DNA of 64,000 bases. Source: an uncultured Pseudoteredinibacter sp. (GTDB taxonomy: Bacteria > Pseudomonadota > Gammaproteobacteria > Pseudomonadales > Cellvibrionaceae). The notes beneath the pieces are model-generated. The model ran no database searches. It had not been told where the DNA came from and saw nothing but the letters and a program-made list of their open reading frames with translations. Of the stretch, positions 8,842-16,196 are shown one piece after another (position 1 is the first letter of the stretch; each line of letters starts with the position of its first letter). The DNA lies in the NCBI RefSeq assembly GCF_947502065.1, contig NZ_CANMYE010000013.1, positions 22,822 through 86,821 of the forward strand, written 5' to 3'. Position numbers and translations under genes: made by a program.

Positions 8842-9017
8842 GATTGGTCGTCTTTACGCCATGGTTGGTAAACAAATACCGCTGCAATGATCATAAAAAA
8901 CCAAATGATGTACGGTCTCAGCCAGCTTCCCTCGGGGTTGATCATCCAATTTAGTAGAGTAGGCGAAAAGACATAGGCAATAATGAGCACGGCGATCAAT
9001 GTTTGTTGGTTATTCAT
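8838..9017 (-). CDS. cbrX: Small membrane protein upstream of cbrA (CbrX-like)
   Basis: A 59-aa reading frame with ATG at 9017 and TGA at 8840-8838 that overlaps the cbrA start by 4 bp. The product has two hydrophobic stretches: LIAVLIIAYVFSPTLL (about 7-22) and YIIWFFMIIAAVFVY (about 36-50). They are linked by NWMINPEGSWLRP and followed by a short basic/acidic tail. Pseudomonas has a small gene, cbrX, in exactly this position, and its translation is reported to control cbrA. Position, overlap and size make the identification likely. The start region is A-rich (AACAAT before the ATG and AATAACCAACAAAC after it), which could be an Hfq/Crc target. No strong Shine-Dalgarno sequence is visible. 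Confidence 0.8.
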   Translation of the reverse strand: MNNQQTLIAVLIIAYVFSPTLLNWMINPEGSWLRPYIIWFFMIIAAVFVYQPWRKDDQS

Positions 9018-9134
9018 ATTGTTCGCGCTCGTTACTAGGTTGCGGTTTGTTACAGCTTTTGCTCTAGGCCATTATTGGATCTTACTGGAAGCCTTATCGT
9101 TTTTAAACGTATTAGCAGCATTGCTGTCATCAGC

Positions 9135-10016
9135 TTAACTCGCTGGCCTAGGTAGGCTGGCAGGGATGTCTTTTAGGTTCCAGTTTTCGATCCCCCATTG
9201 CAGCAATTCTTCACATGAAGCGCCTCTGAGCTCGGCTAAGGGCTTCTGTCCCAGTAATTGTAAGCAGAAATAAATATTTTCGGGTGCTAGGCTAGATTGA
9301 ATTTCAGGGGCGTGATTTTGCTTGCTAAGCTTTTGACCTTGAGAATTCATGATTAAGGGGAGGTGGGAATATTTAACAGGAGTGCAGTTAAGCAGCTCAT
9401 AAAGATAAATCTGCCGAGCTGTGGAGCTCAGTAAGTCTTCGCCGCGCACAATATGACTTATATTAAAATCTATATCATCGACCACCACCGCGAGTTGGTA
9501 GGCAAATAAACCGTCTTTGCGCAGCAGTACAAAATCGCCAACCTCCTCAGCCAAAGCCTGCCTTTGAATGCCTTTAAGGCTGTCCTCAAATTGCAGGTTG
9601 ATAGCTTGGGTCGCGGCTCGCCAAGCCCAGCCTGGGCTTGGCAGCTCTACTTTGTCGCTGTGGCATCGGCCGTTATGAATTCCTTTATTTGCTGCCAGCT
9701 CTTGGCGTGAGCATTGACAGGGAAATATGGCATTAAGCTTTAGCAGTTGTTCCAAAACTTCAAGGTAGCGCTCGTGGCGTTGGCTTTGAAAGCAAATGTC
9801 GCCATCGTGCAGAAGGCCGTGAGCTTCCAAGGATCGTAAAATTGAGTCTGTCGCGCCGACTTGCTCTCGTGGTGGGTCTAAGTCTTCAATTCTGATCAGC
9901 CATTTGCCCTGTTGCGAGCGTGCATCTAAGAAGCTCGCTAATGCAGCAAGCAAAGAGCCCATGTGTAAGGGGCCGGTAGGTGACGGCGCGAATCGGCCAA
10001 TGTAGGGAATAGACAT
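9135..10016 (-). CDS. gluQ: Glutamyl-Q tRNA(Asp) synthetase
   Basis: GluQ-RS activates glutamate and attaches it to queuosine-34 of tRNA-Asp. It is a truncated GluRS paralogue without the anticodon-binding domain. The 293-aa product starts MSIPYIGRFAPSPTGPLHMGS, containing the class I HIGH-equivalent HMGS. It has the zinc-site cysteines (CQCSRQE and downstream GRCHSD) and the KLSKQ signature loop. I chose ATG 10016; a TTG at 10046 would add ten residues and run through a hairpin, so it is unlikely. It follows dksA, the standard gammaproteobacterial pair. Confidence 0.95.
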   Translation of the reverse strand: MSIPYIGRFAPSPTGPLHMGSLLAALASFLDARSQQGKWLIRIEDLDPPREQVGATDSILRSLEAHGLLHDGDICFQSQRHERYLEVLEQLLKLNAIFPCQCSRQELAANKGIHNGRCHSDKVELPSPGWAWRAATQAINLQFEDSLKGIQRQALAEEVGDFVLLRKDGLFAYQLAVVVDDIDFNISHIVRGEDLLSSTARQIYLYELLNCTPVKYSHLPLIMNSQGQKLSKQNHAPEIQSSLAPENIYFCLQLLGQKPLAELRGASCEELLQWGIENWNLKDIPASLPRPAS

Positions 10017-10022
10017 GTGAAG

Positions 10023-10045
10023 TGGCGCGGCTTTGTGCCGCGCCA
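10023..10045. repeat. Inverted repeat between dksA and gluQ
   Basis: Perfect 9-bp arms TGGCGCGGC/GCCGCGCCA around a 5-nt loop, 8 bp past the dksA stop and 7 bp before the gluQ ATG. With no T-tract it is more likely a processing or translation-modulating hairpin, or a weak attenuator, than a full terminator. Confidence 0.5.
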
Positions 10046-10052
10046 AACGGGC

Positions 10053-10499
10053 TTAGCCGCCGATCTGCTTTTCTTTGATCTCGTCGAGTGTCTTACAATC
10101 AACACACAAGGTGGCAGTTGGACGAGCTTCTAGGCGACGAATGCCGATTTCAACGCCACAGGCATCACAAAAACCGTAGTCGTCATTTTCGATTCGCTCC
10201 ATAGTCGAGTCGATCTTTTTGATCAGCTTACGTTCGCGGTCACGAGTGCGCAGCTCAAGGCTGAACTCTTCTTCCTGGCTGGCGCGGTCGGCCGGGTCAG
10301 GAAAATTAGCTGCCTCATCTTTCATATGGCTCATGGTGCGGTCAACTTCTTCCATGAGTTCGGTTTTCCACGCTAACAGCAGGCCTTTGAAGTGCTCCAT
10401 TTGAGCATCATTCATGTATTCTTCGCCTTTCTTCACTTGGTAAGGCTCGAATCCTCTCAAGGTGAAGCCTGCTGCGGCCTCTTTTTTATTGCTGGGCAT
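10053..10499 (-). CDS. dksA: RNA polymerase-binding transcription factor DksA
   Basis: DksA binds the RNA polymerase secondary channel and works with ppGpp in the stringent response. The 148-aa protein has the long coiled coil with tip motif DPADRAS (68-74), including the functional aspartates, and a four-cysteine zinc finger (C111, C114, C132, C135). All key residues are intact, so this is the zinc form and not a cysteine-poor paralogue. It is transcribed toward gluQ and divergent from sfsA, with a 220-bp shared intergenic region. Confidence 0.97.
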   Translation of the reverse strand: MPSNKKEAAAGFTLRGFEPYQVKKGEEYMNDAQMEHFKGLLLAWKTELMEEVDRTMSHMKDEAANFPDPADRASQEEEFSLELRTRDRERKLIKKIDSTMERIENDDYGFCDACGVEIGIRRLEARPTATLCVDCKTLDEIKEKQIGG

Positions 10500-10719
10500 A
10501 TTATGCGCCTCTACTTATTTCTACAGTCCCGCATGTTGGGGCTGTTTTCCTTAATTCAAGGGTCCCTAAATCGAACGGTGCAAGCTACCAGAAGTCATTC
10601 ACAGGTGCCAGTAATTTTTAGCCTAATCAATGTTTTCTTGGCGCGTATCACCTTGACGGATACCGCTGTCATAACATCAACGTTAAACTATCTTGCTCCG
10701 AAACTATAGAGTCTTTGAT

Positions 10720-11430
10720 ATGTTATTTTCTCCGCCGCTTATCCAGGGACAGTTAATTCGGCGTTACAAGCGATTCCTAGCAGACGTTATCGGCCCTGAT
10801 GGCGAAAAATTAACCATACACTGCCCAAATACCGGTTCTATGACAAACTGTATGGTGGAAGGTGGTAGGGTGTGGTATTCCACTTCTGATAACCCAAAGC
10901 GAAAATATGCCCATACTTGGGAAATTGCCGAGAATAGCGCGGGGCACCTTATTGGGGTAAATAGCGCTCGTGCAAATATGCTTTTGGAAGAAGCCTTATC
11001 AGCGGGCCTAATTACTTCTTTAGAACACTATAAAAGCTGTCGCCGAGAAGTACGTTTGCCCAGCGGTAAGCGATTAGATTTCCTGCTTGAGGATTCAGAA
11101 AAAGACTCTAGGCCCTGTTACATTGAAGTAAAAAGCATGACTTTAATGAGGCAGCTGGGCTTGGTTGAATTTCCGGACGCCGTCACAAAACGTGGGCGCG
11201 AACATCTCGAAGAGCTTGAAGCTATAGTTAAGTCGGGCGCGCGGGCCATATTATTTTTTTGTGTGCAGCATAGCGCCGCAGAGCGAATATCCGTCGCCAG
11301 TGATATTGACCCCAAATATGCAGAGAGCTTAGTGAAAGCTCGGGCGGCTGGTGTAGAGGTGCTGGCCTACTCTGTCCATTTTGACGATCAGTTGATTGCG
11401 CTAAGCGGGAAAGCGCTGTGCTGGGTTTAG
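10720..11430 (+). CDS. sfsA: Sugar fermentation stimulation protein SfsA
   Basis: SfsA is a conserved DNA-binding/nuclease-fold protein named for stimulating maltose metabolism in E. coli; its precise role is uncertain. The 236-aa product shows the family blocks RYKRFLADV, HCPNTGSMTNC, DFLLEDSE, YIEVKSMTL and FPDAVTKRGREHL, the last two carrying the nuclease-like acidic/lysine residues. ATG 10720 fits the known N-terminus (MLFSPPLIQG); an upstream TTG would add nine residues without support. It is commonly a neighbour of dksA in gammaproteobacteria. Confidence 0.94.
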   Translation: MLFSPPLIQGQLIRRYKRFLADVIGPDGEKLTIHCPNTGSMTNCMVEGGRVWYSTSDNPKRKYAHTWEIAENSAGHLIGVNSARANMLLEEALSAGLITSLEHYKSCRREVRLPSGKRLDFLLEDSEKDSRPCYIEVKSMTLMRQLGLVEFPDAVTKRGREHLEELEAIVKSGARAILFFCVQHSAAERISVASDIDPKYAESLVKARAAGVEVLAYSVHFDDQLIALSGKALCWV

Positions 11431-11456
11431 GTTTAGTTTAGGTTTAGGTGCTGCCG

Positions 11457-12356
11457 TTACTTTCGAGGGGCGAACTGTCTTAGCAGTTGAGTGGGGAGCT
11501 GCCACTGCCTTAAATAGTGTGTTGCAGCTTCTTCGCTGATTATTTCCTGATTGAATAGTAGACAGCTGCAGCTGGCGATTTCGCAATCTTCAAGGGTTTT
11601 GCTTAATAGGGATTCAGGTGCGGCTGCAGTGCTTAAGGACTGACAAATCTCTTCGCTTAGCTGCCAATCTTTGGCGATTTTTTGGGACAGCTCTGGGGCT
11701 ATATTTTCTAGGCTATTGTAAGCGAGCCATTCGATAGCATCGGACTGGTCTGGCCGCTTTCGCAGGGCTGTGGCTAAGTATCGTAAGCAACAGATAGCGC
11801 CGGCCAGTTGCATGCAGCTTATTAAATTTACAGTGAATGAATGACCAAGTTTATGCAAGGCAAGATGGCGCCCGATGCTCAAATTAAAGTTTAGATAAAG
11901 CCAGTAGTGTTGGTGCAGCTGGGGGGCCACCTCTCGGCTAGCCTGAAAGCTTGCTTTTAATGCAGGTAGCAACATTTTACTGGCCTGAGTGTCGATGCTG
12001 CAATCGTTGACTTGTTGTTCGTCCAATGCAGACAGTTTGCACTTTGGGTTACTGTTCAGTAGCTCTTGCACTAGATAATCGTTTAGCGTGTGCAGCTGCT
12101 CTTTTTGCCCTTTGTTTTGCATTTGGATCAAAACAAGGGGCCAAGGTGGCAAGTAGGCTTTACGGGCACGGCTGGAGCGCAGCATTAACTGTAAGTCTCG
12201 CTTGCACTCTTCAATCCAGACATTGCTTTTTGCGGGCGCAGCGGGTCTGTGTTGTGCAATAAAAGCAAGCAGTTGGTCTGAGAGCTCTTGTTTGAGTTGG
12301 CTGCGTGCTTGCCCGATAAAGCTCGAAGGGCTTGGTCGTTGCGTTTGATTTGACAT
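11457..12356 (-). CDS. Uncharacterised cytoplasmic protein, possibly degenerate HDOD-like
   Basis: A 299-aa protein I do not recognise. It is mostly helical by composition, without a signal peptide or clear membrane span. The central part (HYWLYLNFNLSIGRHLALHKLG to roughly residue 200) vaguely recalls the packed-helix HDOD fold, but the catalytic HD residues are not evident, so this is only a guess. It has a cysteine cluster (CEIASCSCLLF) near residue 260. The start at 12356 has a reasonable AAGAGG ribosome site about 10 bp upstream. It converges on sfsA with a 26-bp gap and lies downstream of the Rieske protein on the same strand, 131 bp away. Confidence 0.7.
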   Translation of the reverse strand: MSNQTQRPSPSSFIGQARSQLKQELSDQLLAFIAQHRPAAPAKSNVWIEECKRDLQLMLRSSRARKAYLPPWPLVLIQMQNKGQKEQLHTLNDYLVQELLNSNPKCKLSALDEQQVNDCSIDTQASKMLLPALKASFQASREVAPQLHQHYWLYLNFNLSIGRHLALHKLGHSFTVNLISCMQLAGAICCLRYLATALRKRPDQSDAIEWLAYNSLENIAPELSQKIAKDWQLSEEICQSLSTAAAPESLLSKTLEDCEIASCSCLLFNQEIISEEAATHYLRQWQLPTQLLRQFAPRK

Positions 12357-12487
12357 CCTTGATACCTCTTACGGGCCCTGTCCTAGGCTTGGTTGCGTGT
12401 CTCTTTACACTAAAGTCATTGTAGATCTTGTTTGCTTATGGGGTAAATACTCAAAAATGCTTAGTGGGTATCGGCCTTATATTCAAG

Positions 12488-12826
12488 TTAAGCTTTGGCC
12501 TGCCAGTTAGGCTTTGATTTTCTTAACTTTAATGGTATTAGGCTTTGTCCTATGCAGGGGCCAGATACGCATTTTCCGTCTTTGATATTGAACAATGCTC
12601 CATGACTGGAGCACTGAATTAGGCTCTTATCGAAATCGAGAAAGCTGTCTTGTTTCCATTCAAGGTTTATCTGTAAGTGCGGGCAGCTATTTTTATAGCC
12701 GTAAATCTGGCCATGTTTTTTCACTAGAAAATAAGCTTGCTGATTTAACTGGAAGCCTTTGCTGTGTCCTTCAGCGATGTCTTCTGGGTTAAACGGAAGG
12801 TTGTGCCATTGTTTGTCAGTTGTCAT
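12488..12826 (-). CDS. Small Rieske [2Fe-2S] ferredoxin
   Basis: A 112-aa soluble Rieske protein. The cluster-binding boxes are C-P-H (SCPHLQ, near 47-49) and C-x2-H (QCSSHGAL, near 72-75), with a following GKCVSGPC segment as in NirD- and biphenyl-dioxygenase-type ferredoxins. It has no transmembrane anchor, unlike the bc1 Rieske protein. The electron partner is unknown. The start codon lies only 18 bp beyond the T-tract of the predicted Fur-regulated small RNA and is read in the same direction. Read-through from that iron-responsive promoter could therefore reach this iron-sulfur protein gene. No separate strong promoter is visible in the gap. Confidence 0.88.
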   Translation of the reverse strand: MTTDKQWHNLPFNPEDIAEGHSKGFQLNQQAYFLVKKHGQIYGYKNSCPHLQINLEWKQDSFLDFDKSLIQCSSHGALFNIKDGKCVSGPCIGQSLIPLKLRKSKPNWQAKA

Positions 12827-12843
12827 TTCGACACTTTAACACA

Positions 12844-12871
12844 TAAAAAAACGGCTACCCGAAGGTAGCCG
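12844..12871 (-). terminator. Strong Rho-independent terminator of the Fur-controlled RNA
   Basis: Minus-strand 8-bp stem CGGCTACC/GGTAGCCG with a UUCG tetraloop (12871-12852), followed by seven T residues (12851-12845). This is a textbook intrinsic terminator and gives the 3' end of the predicted small RNA. Confidence 0.93.
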
Positions 12872-12942
12872 ACAACCGTGATTAGCCTGATAAGGAGAAG
12901 TGACTCGAAAAGCCGCTTCAAGTTGGGTGTTGCCACTCAACA
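12845..12942 (-). ncRNA. Predicted Fur-repressed small RNA (RyhB/PrrF-type architecture)
   Basis: A transcript of about 97 nt with no open reading frame. From 5' to 3' it has three parts. First is a stem-loop (12941-12922), GUUG-A-GUG/CAC-C-CAAC, closed by a GCAA (GNRA) tetraloop. Second is an unpaired middle with CACUUCUCCUUAUC, complementary to Shine-Dalgarno sequences (near 12887-12902). Third is the UUCG-capped terminator. It starts from a strong promoter whose spacer holds a Fur box. Fur-controlled RNAs such as RyhB and PrrF repress mRNAs of non-essential iron proteins when iron is scarce. I see the architecture, not a confident sequence match to a known family. Confidence 0.75.
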
Positions 12943-12948
12943 ACTCAA

Positions 12949-12976
12949 ATAATAATGATGTTCATTATCATGTCAA
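12949..12976 (-). promoter_or_regulatory. Sigma70 promoter with Fur box in the spacer
   Basis: Minus strand: -35 TTGACA (12976-12971), 16-bp spacer, -10 TATTAT (12954-12949). The stretch 12951-12969 reads AATAATGATGTTCATTATC on the plus strand. It matches the 19-bp Fur consensus at 16 positions and fills the spacer, so Fur-Fe(II) binding would block polymerase. Confidence 0.8.
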
Positions 12977-13062
12977 TAGTTAATGGGAATAATTATTGTT
13001 TGGTGTCTATTAGAGGGGGTCACCCTGTAATCTTAACGCCTAGTTTATTTGTGAGGTGAGGC

Positions 13063-13350
13063 TTATTGAGCAGCGCTTTCGCCGGCAGCAAGGTCGTCGG
13101 CATCCTGAACCAGTTGGTCTTTGGTCTCTTGGCTCAGCTCATTCCAATGCTTGTCATCCAGAGCGCCTTGTAGGGCATAAAGCATAACTTTAGATACGTG
13201 GATGCCACGCTGTTTAATGCGAACATAGGCCTGCACCGGCCCCATGCACTGTAGTTCGTGGCGTGAGTGTACGCCAATAGCGTTGAGGATATTGACCGTA
13301 GCAATCCCTAGATTTTTGAGCTCAAGTAGCTCACTATCGCGGTCGGACAT
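13063..13350 (-). CDS. TfoX C-terminal domain protein
   Basis: A 95-aa protein made almost entirely of a TfoX C-terminal domain: ELKNLGIATVNILNAIGVHS, then GPVQAYVRIKQRG, then LYALQGALDDKHW. The fold is a helix-hairpin-helix-like module. Full TfoX/Sxy controls competence genes, but stand-alone C-domains such as this have no established role. The N-terminal TfoX domain is missing; this is a common stand-alone form and not a truncation seen here. It is read toward the Fur-controlled RNA gene, with a 90-bp gap to that promoter. Confidence 0.85.
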   Translation of the reverse strand: MSDRDSELLELKNLGIATVNILNAIGVHSRHELQCMGPVQAYVRIKQRGIHVSKVMLYALQGALDDKHWNELSQETKDQLVQDADDLAAGESAAQ

Positions 13351-13548
13351 AAGGCTAGATTCCCATTTTCGTTATACTTATTGTTAATAACCCGGCGGGT
13401 CTTAATGGAGAAAGCTAAGCGTTATAATACATCCTAACGCCCTAAGAGCAAATTTTATGCAGCTAAGCCTTGTTTTTGTTGATTCAGGTGTCAATGGCTG
13501 TTTTGTTCTATTAGATTGATCTAATGACATTATTTTGGGTTTGAGTTG

Positions 13549-14202
13549 ATGATGGTTATTTTCGATTGTGATGGTGTATTGGTAGATAGTGAAACCATCG
13601 CCGCAGAAGTATTTGCGGAACACCTACAGAAGCTAGAGTTAAACGTCAGTGCGCAAGAATGCTTTAATCGTTTTAAGGGTTACTCGATGAAAAGCTGCAT
13701 GAAGCAATTGATTGAGATGTTAGGCGGCCCTATCCCCGAGCATTTTTTAGTGTCTATGCAGGAAGACACATTTAATCGATTTAAGTCAGAGCTACAGCTT
13801 ATTGAGGGTGTGGTGCCGGCAATTGACGAAATAGAGCGCTCCGGTTGGCAAACCTGTATTGCCTCAGGTGGCAGCCATGGAAAAATGAAGGTTACGCTTG
13901 GCAAAACCGGCTTGTGGGATCGCTTTGAAGGTCGAATTTACAGTGCGGTAGATGTGGCTAATGGAAAGCCTGCCCCCGATATTTTTTTGCATGCCGCACA
14001 GCAGCAGGCTGTAGCTGTTGAAGATTGTGTGGTTATCGAAGATTCACAGGCGGGGGTTGAAGCGGCCATCGCGGCTGGGATGAGGGTTTTTTTCTTTGAC
14101 CCGGAAGGTCTTGGTTTGCGCAATCAAAAGCTATTAGAGCTTTCAGGGGTTTATCAGTTTTGCCAAATGGAGCAACTCCCGCAGTTACTAAAAATGGTCT
14201 AA
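13549..14202 (+). CDS. HAD-superfamily sugar-phosphatase-like hydrolase
   Basis: A 217-aa HAD subfamily IA phosphatase. Motif I is FDCDGVLVDSE at the N-terminus (nucleophile D6, acid/base D8), motif II is a serine in IASGGSHGK, motif III is the lysine in GKPAPDIF and motif IV is EDSQAGVEAA. A helical cap follows motif I. Such enzymes (YieH, phosphoglycolate phosphatase, beta-phosphoglucomutase relatives) act on small sugar phosphates; the substrate cannot be decided. I start at ATG 13549, with 13552 as the alternative; a TTG at 13546 is less likely. cysE follows closely. Confidence 0.9.
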   Translation: MMVIFDCDGVLVDSETIAAEVFAEHLQKLELNVSAQECFNRFKGYSMKSCMKQLIEMLGGPIPEHFLVSMQEDTFNRFKSELQLIEGVVPAIDEIERSGWQTCIASGGSHGKMKVTLGKTGLWDRFEGRIYSAVDVANGKPAPDIFLHAAQQQAVAVEDCVVIEDSQAGVEAAIAAGMRVFFFDPEGLGLRNQKLLELSGVYQFCQMEQLPQLLKMV

Positions 14203-14231
14203 TCAGCTAATTGGCTGAATATGGTGAAAAA

Positions 14232-15035
14232 ATGACGGCAGAGGCAACCTCCGAAGCCAGCCAGATCTGGTCCCAACTACTGTTAGAAGCTCAATCTGCG
14301 AGCGAAGCTGAGCCTTGTTTGGCTAGTTACTATCATGGTTCAGTCTTGAATCATCAAGATTTGCCAGCTTCATTAAGTTTTCACTTGGCGAACAAGTTGG
14401 ACTCCCATGCGGTACCGGCGATGATGTTGCGGGAGGTAATTTCAGCAGCCTATTGCCAAGAGCCGCAAATGATTTCGGCCGCGGTTGCTGATATGAAGGC
14501 CTACTTTGAGCGCGATCCTGCCTGCGATCAGTATTTAATGCCTTTTCTGTATTACAAAGGCTTCCAGGCTCTGCAATCATATCGTGTAGCCAACTATTTG
14601 TGGCGAAGTGATCGACGGGCATTGGCGCTGTATTTCCAAAATCAAATATCGCAAGAATTTGGCGTTGATATACATCCTGCGGCTGCAATTGGCCAGGGTA
14701 TTATGATCGATCATGCTACTGGCGTTGTGATCGGCGAAACCGCGGTAATTCACAATAATGTTTCTATGTTGCATTCGGTAACCCTTGGTGGGTCTGGTTG
14801 TCAGGGTGGGAAACGCCATCCCACGGTTTGCGAGGGTGTGTTAATCAGCGCAGGTTCAAAAGTCTTAGGTAATATCTGTATTGGTAGGCAGGCTAAGATT
14901 GGTGCGGGGAGTGTGGTTCTATCTTCTGTAAAGGCCCACACAACAGTTGCCGGTGTGCCCGCTAAACCGGTAGGTGCGTCATCTGGTCGTCCAGCGCTGG
15001 ATATGGATCAACAGTTAGATGATTGTTGCGAGTAA
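14232..15035 (+). CDS. cysE: Serine O-acetyltransferase
   Basis: CysE acetylates serine with acetyl-CoA, the first step of cysteine synthesis. The N-terminal helical domain ends near residue 140. It is followed by the left-handed beta-helix with hexapeptide repeats (IHPAAAIGQGIMIDHATG, VVIGETAVIHNNVSMLHSVTLGG), which contains the active-site His pair and the flexible loop after GGSGCQGGKRHP. The 267-aa length matches the classical long form. The start at ATG 14232 gives the expected N-terminus; the frame is open a little further, to a TTG at 14211. The C-terminus ends in acidic residues and two cysteines (DDCCE) where CysK normally docks on a terminal isoleucine, so the usual cysteine-synthase tail is absent. 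Confidence 0.94.
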   Translation: MTAEATSEASQIWSQLLLEAQSASEAEPCLASYYHGSVLNHQDLPASLSFHLANKLDSHAVPAMMLREVISAAYCQEPQMISAAVADMKAYFERDPACDQYLMPFLYYKGFQALQSYRVANYLWRSDRRALALYFQNQISQEFGVDIHPAAAIGQGIMIDHATGVVIGETAVIHNNVSMLHSVTLGGSGCQGGKRHPTVCEGVLISAGSKVLGNICIGRQAKIGAGSVVLSSVKAHTTVAGVPAKPVGASSGRPALDMDQQLDDCCE

Positions 15036-15036
15036 T

Positions 15037-15056
15037 GCTAGAAGGGTCTAGCTTTA
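15037..15056 (+). terminator. Weak hairpin after cysE
   Basis: GCTAGA/TCTAGC arms (15037-15042 and 15047-15052) around a 4-nt loop, followed by TTTAAT. It starts 1 bp past the cysE stop. The stem is short and AT-rich and the T-run is poor, so termination may be partial. Confidence 0.4.
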
Positions 15057-15109
15057 ATAAAAGACATTATGTCGCATAAGGATAATAAGGGTTAAGCCCT
15101 AGGGTGTTT

Positions 15110-15871
15110 ATGTCAAACGAACGATACAACTTAGTTTTTCGTGGAGATATTGTGCTGGGGCACAATATCTCGGATGTTAAGTTGCGTCTCGGTAAGCTTT
15201 TTAAGGTGAACGATGCTCAACTTGAGCGCTTGTTCTCTGGTAGGCCTGTAGTGATCAAGAAAAACCTCCCAAAGCTTGAGGCTGATCGCTATACAGAAGC
15301 TCTGCAGCAAGCTGGTGCGCAAGTAGAGGTTCAGGAGCTTAGCAAAACTCCACCCACCCCTATTAATTCGGCTCATGATAAGAAGTCGTCCAATAAACCG
15401 AGTTTGGCGCAAAGGCTCGCTGAACAGAACCGTGGAGCTGGCTTGCAAGAGCCTAGCGGCACTTTAGCTTTCGCTCCAAAGGTACAGGCTCGGCAAGAGA
15501 CCGCCTTGGAGGAAGGCTTGGTATTGGCCCCTGTTGGTAGTGATTTGCTTGCGGATCGGTATCGCGAAGATGATGTGGTGGTGGAGATACATCCAGTTGA
15601 GGCTGATTTGAGACCTATGCAAGGTAATCTTTTAGATCAGGGTGAGATTCAGCAGCAGGTTCCGCCTATCGGTATTGATTTAAGTGGTATTAGTTTGGCG
15701 GAAGCTGGTGAGGACTTGCTTGATGAGTCGGAGCGCCCTTTGCCGGTGCCGGAAATGGAAGCCCCTGCCGATATTGAGTTGGCCCCTGTTGGTGAAAACT
15801 TGGCAGAGCAAAAAGAGGAATCGGCGCCATTGAATTTTGATTTGTCAGCTATTCAATTGGCTGAGCGCTAG
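15110..15871 (+). CDS. Uncharacterised protein with L7/L12-like head and repeated tail motif
   Basis: A 253-aa protein in two parts. Residues 1-75 form a small alpha/beta domain (YNLVFRGDIVLGH, then KLRLGKLFKV, LFSGRPVVIKK, and EALQQAGAQVEVQE). It is familiar as an N-terminal domain of many short gammaproteobacterial proteins of unknown role. After a polar linker, the acidic tail repeats a short motif: LAPVGSDLL (139), LRPMQGNLL (167), LAEAGEDLL (196), LAPVGENLA (224), and a final DLSAIQLAER. There is no signal peptide or membrane span. ATG 15110 has an AGGG ribosome site 6 bp upstream. The repeats look like linear docking motifs, but no partner is evident. Confidence 0.75.
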   Translation: MSNERYNLVFRGDIVLGHNISDVKLRLGKLFKVNDAQLERLFSGRPVVIKKNLPKLEADRYTEALQQAGAQVEVQELSKTPPTPINSAHDKKSSNKPSLAQRLAEQNRGAGLQEPSGTLAFAPKVQARQETALEEGLVLAPVGSDLLADRYREDDVVVEIHPVEADLRPMQGNLLDQGEIQQQVPPIGIDLSGISLAEAGEDLLDESERPLPVPEMEAPADIELAPVGENLAEQKEESAPLNFDLSAIQLAER

Positions 15872-15912
15872 CTAGAGGGTTAGCCCCAATTGTTTAGCTT
15901 GTGAATACCCAT

Positions 15913-15943
15913 AAAAAAAGGCCATCCTAGGATGGCCTTTTTT
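15913..15943. terminator. Bidirectional terminator
   Basis: A 24-bp perfect palindrome (15917-15940, core GGCCATCCTAGGATGGCC) with an A-tract on the left and a T-tract on the right, so it works on both strands. It serves the plus-strand gene ending at 15871 and the minus-strand tRNA-Asn. Confidence 0.93.
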
Positions 15944-15963
15944 GTTGCCCGATTGGGCTTGTA

Positions 15964-16038
15964 TGGCTCCGGCACCTGGGATCGAACCAGGGACCAATAG
16001 ATTAACAGTCTACTGCTCTACCGCTGAGCTATGCCGGA
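15964..16038 (-). tRNA. tRNA-Asn (anticodon GTT)
   Basis: The minus strand folds as a complete tRNA. The acceptor stem is TCCGGCA/TGCCGGA, the D-arm begins AGCTCAGC, and the anticodon arm has the loop CTGTTAA with anticodon GTT. The T-arm is CCTGG-TTCGATC-CCAGG, the discriminator is G, and CCA is encoded. It is a single isolated tRNA and no integrase or attachment repeat lies nearby. Confidence 0.97.
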
Positions 16039-16196
16039 TTTACGTCTGTCTTCGTTGACAGCGGCGCGCATATTACCACAATGATGGCTTTTGAAAAGCT
16101 TTTTTTTTCAATTCCGTGATTTTTTTTCAAGGCCGCCGATTGTTTGTACAAGATGGGCGGCTTTGATACTAAGTCACTGAGTCAAAAGCAAAAAAC

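Noticed and set aside
13510..13525. Perfect ATTAGAT/ATCTAAT palindrome upstream of the HAD phosphatase
   Set aside because: It is short and AT-rich and no regulator or second copy is nearby, so chance is a sufficient explanation.
15964..16038. tRNA-Asn as an integration site for a mobile element
   Set aside because: No integrase, direct repeat of the tRNA end or compositional shift was seen on either side; the neighbours are housekeeping genes.
16115..16165. GGCCGCC/GGGCGGC inverted repeat as a ppa terminator
   Set aside because: Read in the direction of ppa, the stem is followed by A residues and not T, the loop is long and the arms are imperfect.
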